Made by a program: the position numbers and the translations under genes
The notes under the pieces: model-generated
Databases searched by the model: none
The model's input: the letters and a program-made list of their open reading frames with translations, nothing else
Told to the model about the DNA's origin: nothing
Source of the DNA: an uncultured Chlamydiae bacterium
GTDB lineage: Bacteria; Chlamydiota; Chlamydiia; Chlamydiales; CALBHK01
Assembly: GCA_937894565.1 (NCBI GenBank)
Contig: CALBHK010000511.1
Location: 1-5,172 of the forward strand
Reading direction: 5' to 3'
Length of the DNA: 5,172 bases
Shown: positions 5,165 to 5,172 of the stretch, piece after piece
Numbering within the stretch: the stretch's first letter is position 1
Layout of the letters: each line of letters begins with the position of its first letter

Positions 5165-5172
5165 CTATTGAG

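Overview
The window looks like one end of a contig from a member of the Chlamydiota, most likely an environmental (Parachlamydiales-type) lineage rather than Chlamydia itself. The support is indirect. The gene pair pheT followed by a YwqK/MORN-like lipoprotein matches, from memory, the chlamydial CT475-CT476 order. The PheT is a full-length bacterial beta subunit. The last gene, AT-rich, has a hydrophobic N-terminal module joined to a phosphoribosyltransferase-like domain, a style I associate with amoeba-associated chlamydiae. No database search was possible, so the taxonomic call is an inference.

Layout: bases 1-50 are not genomic; they are Illumina P7/TruSeq adapter including an 8-base index. 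Bases 51-223 hold the 3' end of a gene for an Ala/Gly/Leu-rich membrane protein on the + strand, closed by a perfect 14-bp intrinsic terminator (235-272). Converging on it is a minus-strand two-gene operon: pheT (3661 to 1232) and, 13 bases downstream with its own good Shine-Dalgarno, a 315-aa lipoprotein with YwqK/MORN-like repeats (1218 to 271). A plausible pheT promoter lies at 3700-3728.

The most interesting part is the 327-base gap between pheT and the next gene. It contains a near-ideal sigma70-type promoter (TTGACA, 17-base spacer, extended -10 TGA-TATTAT; 3761-3789). Its predicted start point falls on the first base of a 161-base nested inverted repeat (3796-3956). The two outer arms pair over 20 bp, a 20 x 22-base open bubble follows, then a perfect 13-bp inner stem and an apical hairpin. 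This reads as an unannotated stable structured RNA. Its rod-with-central-bubble shape recalls 6S RNA, but that identity is unproven; a MITE-like element or the leader of the downstream gene are the alternatives.

The last gene (3989-5164, +) encodes a complete 391-aa protein with a single hydrophobic segment near its N-terminus and a PRPP-binding-loop-like motif at about residues 237-248. It is AT-rich by eye compared with pheT, and its substrate is unknown.

Functionally, only pheT is housekeeping (Phe-tRNA synthesis). The lipoprotein rides in its operon. The ncRNA and the phosphoribosyltransferase-like gene form a separate + strand unit that diverges from pheT.
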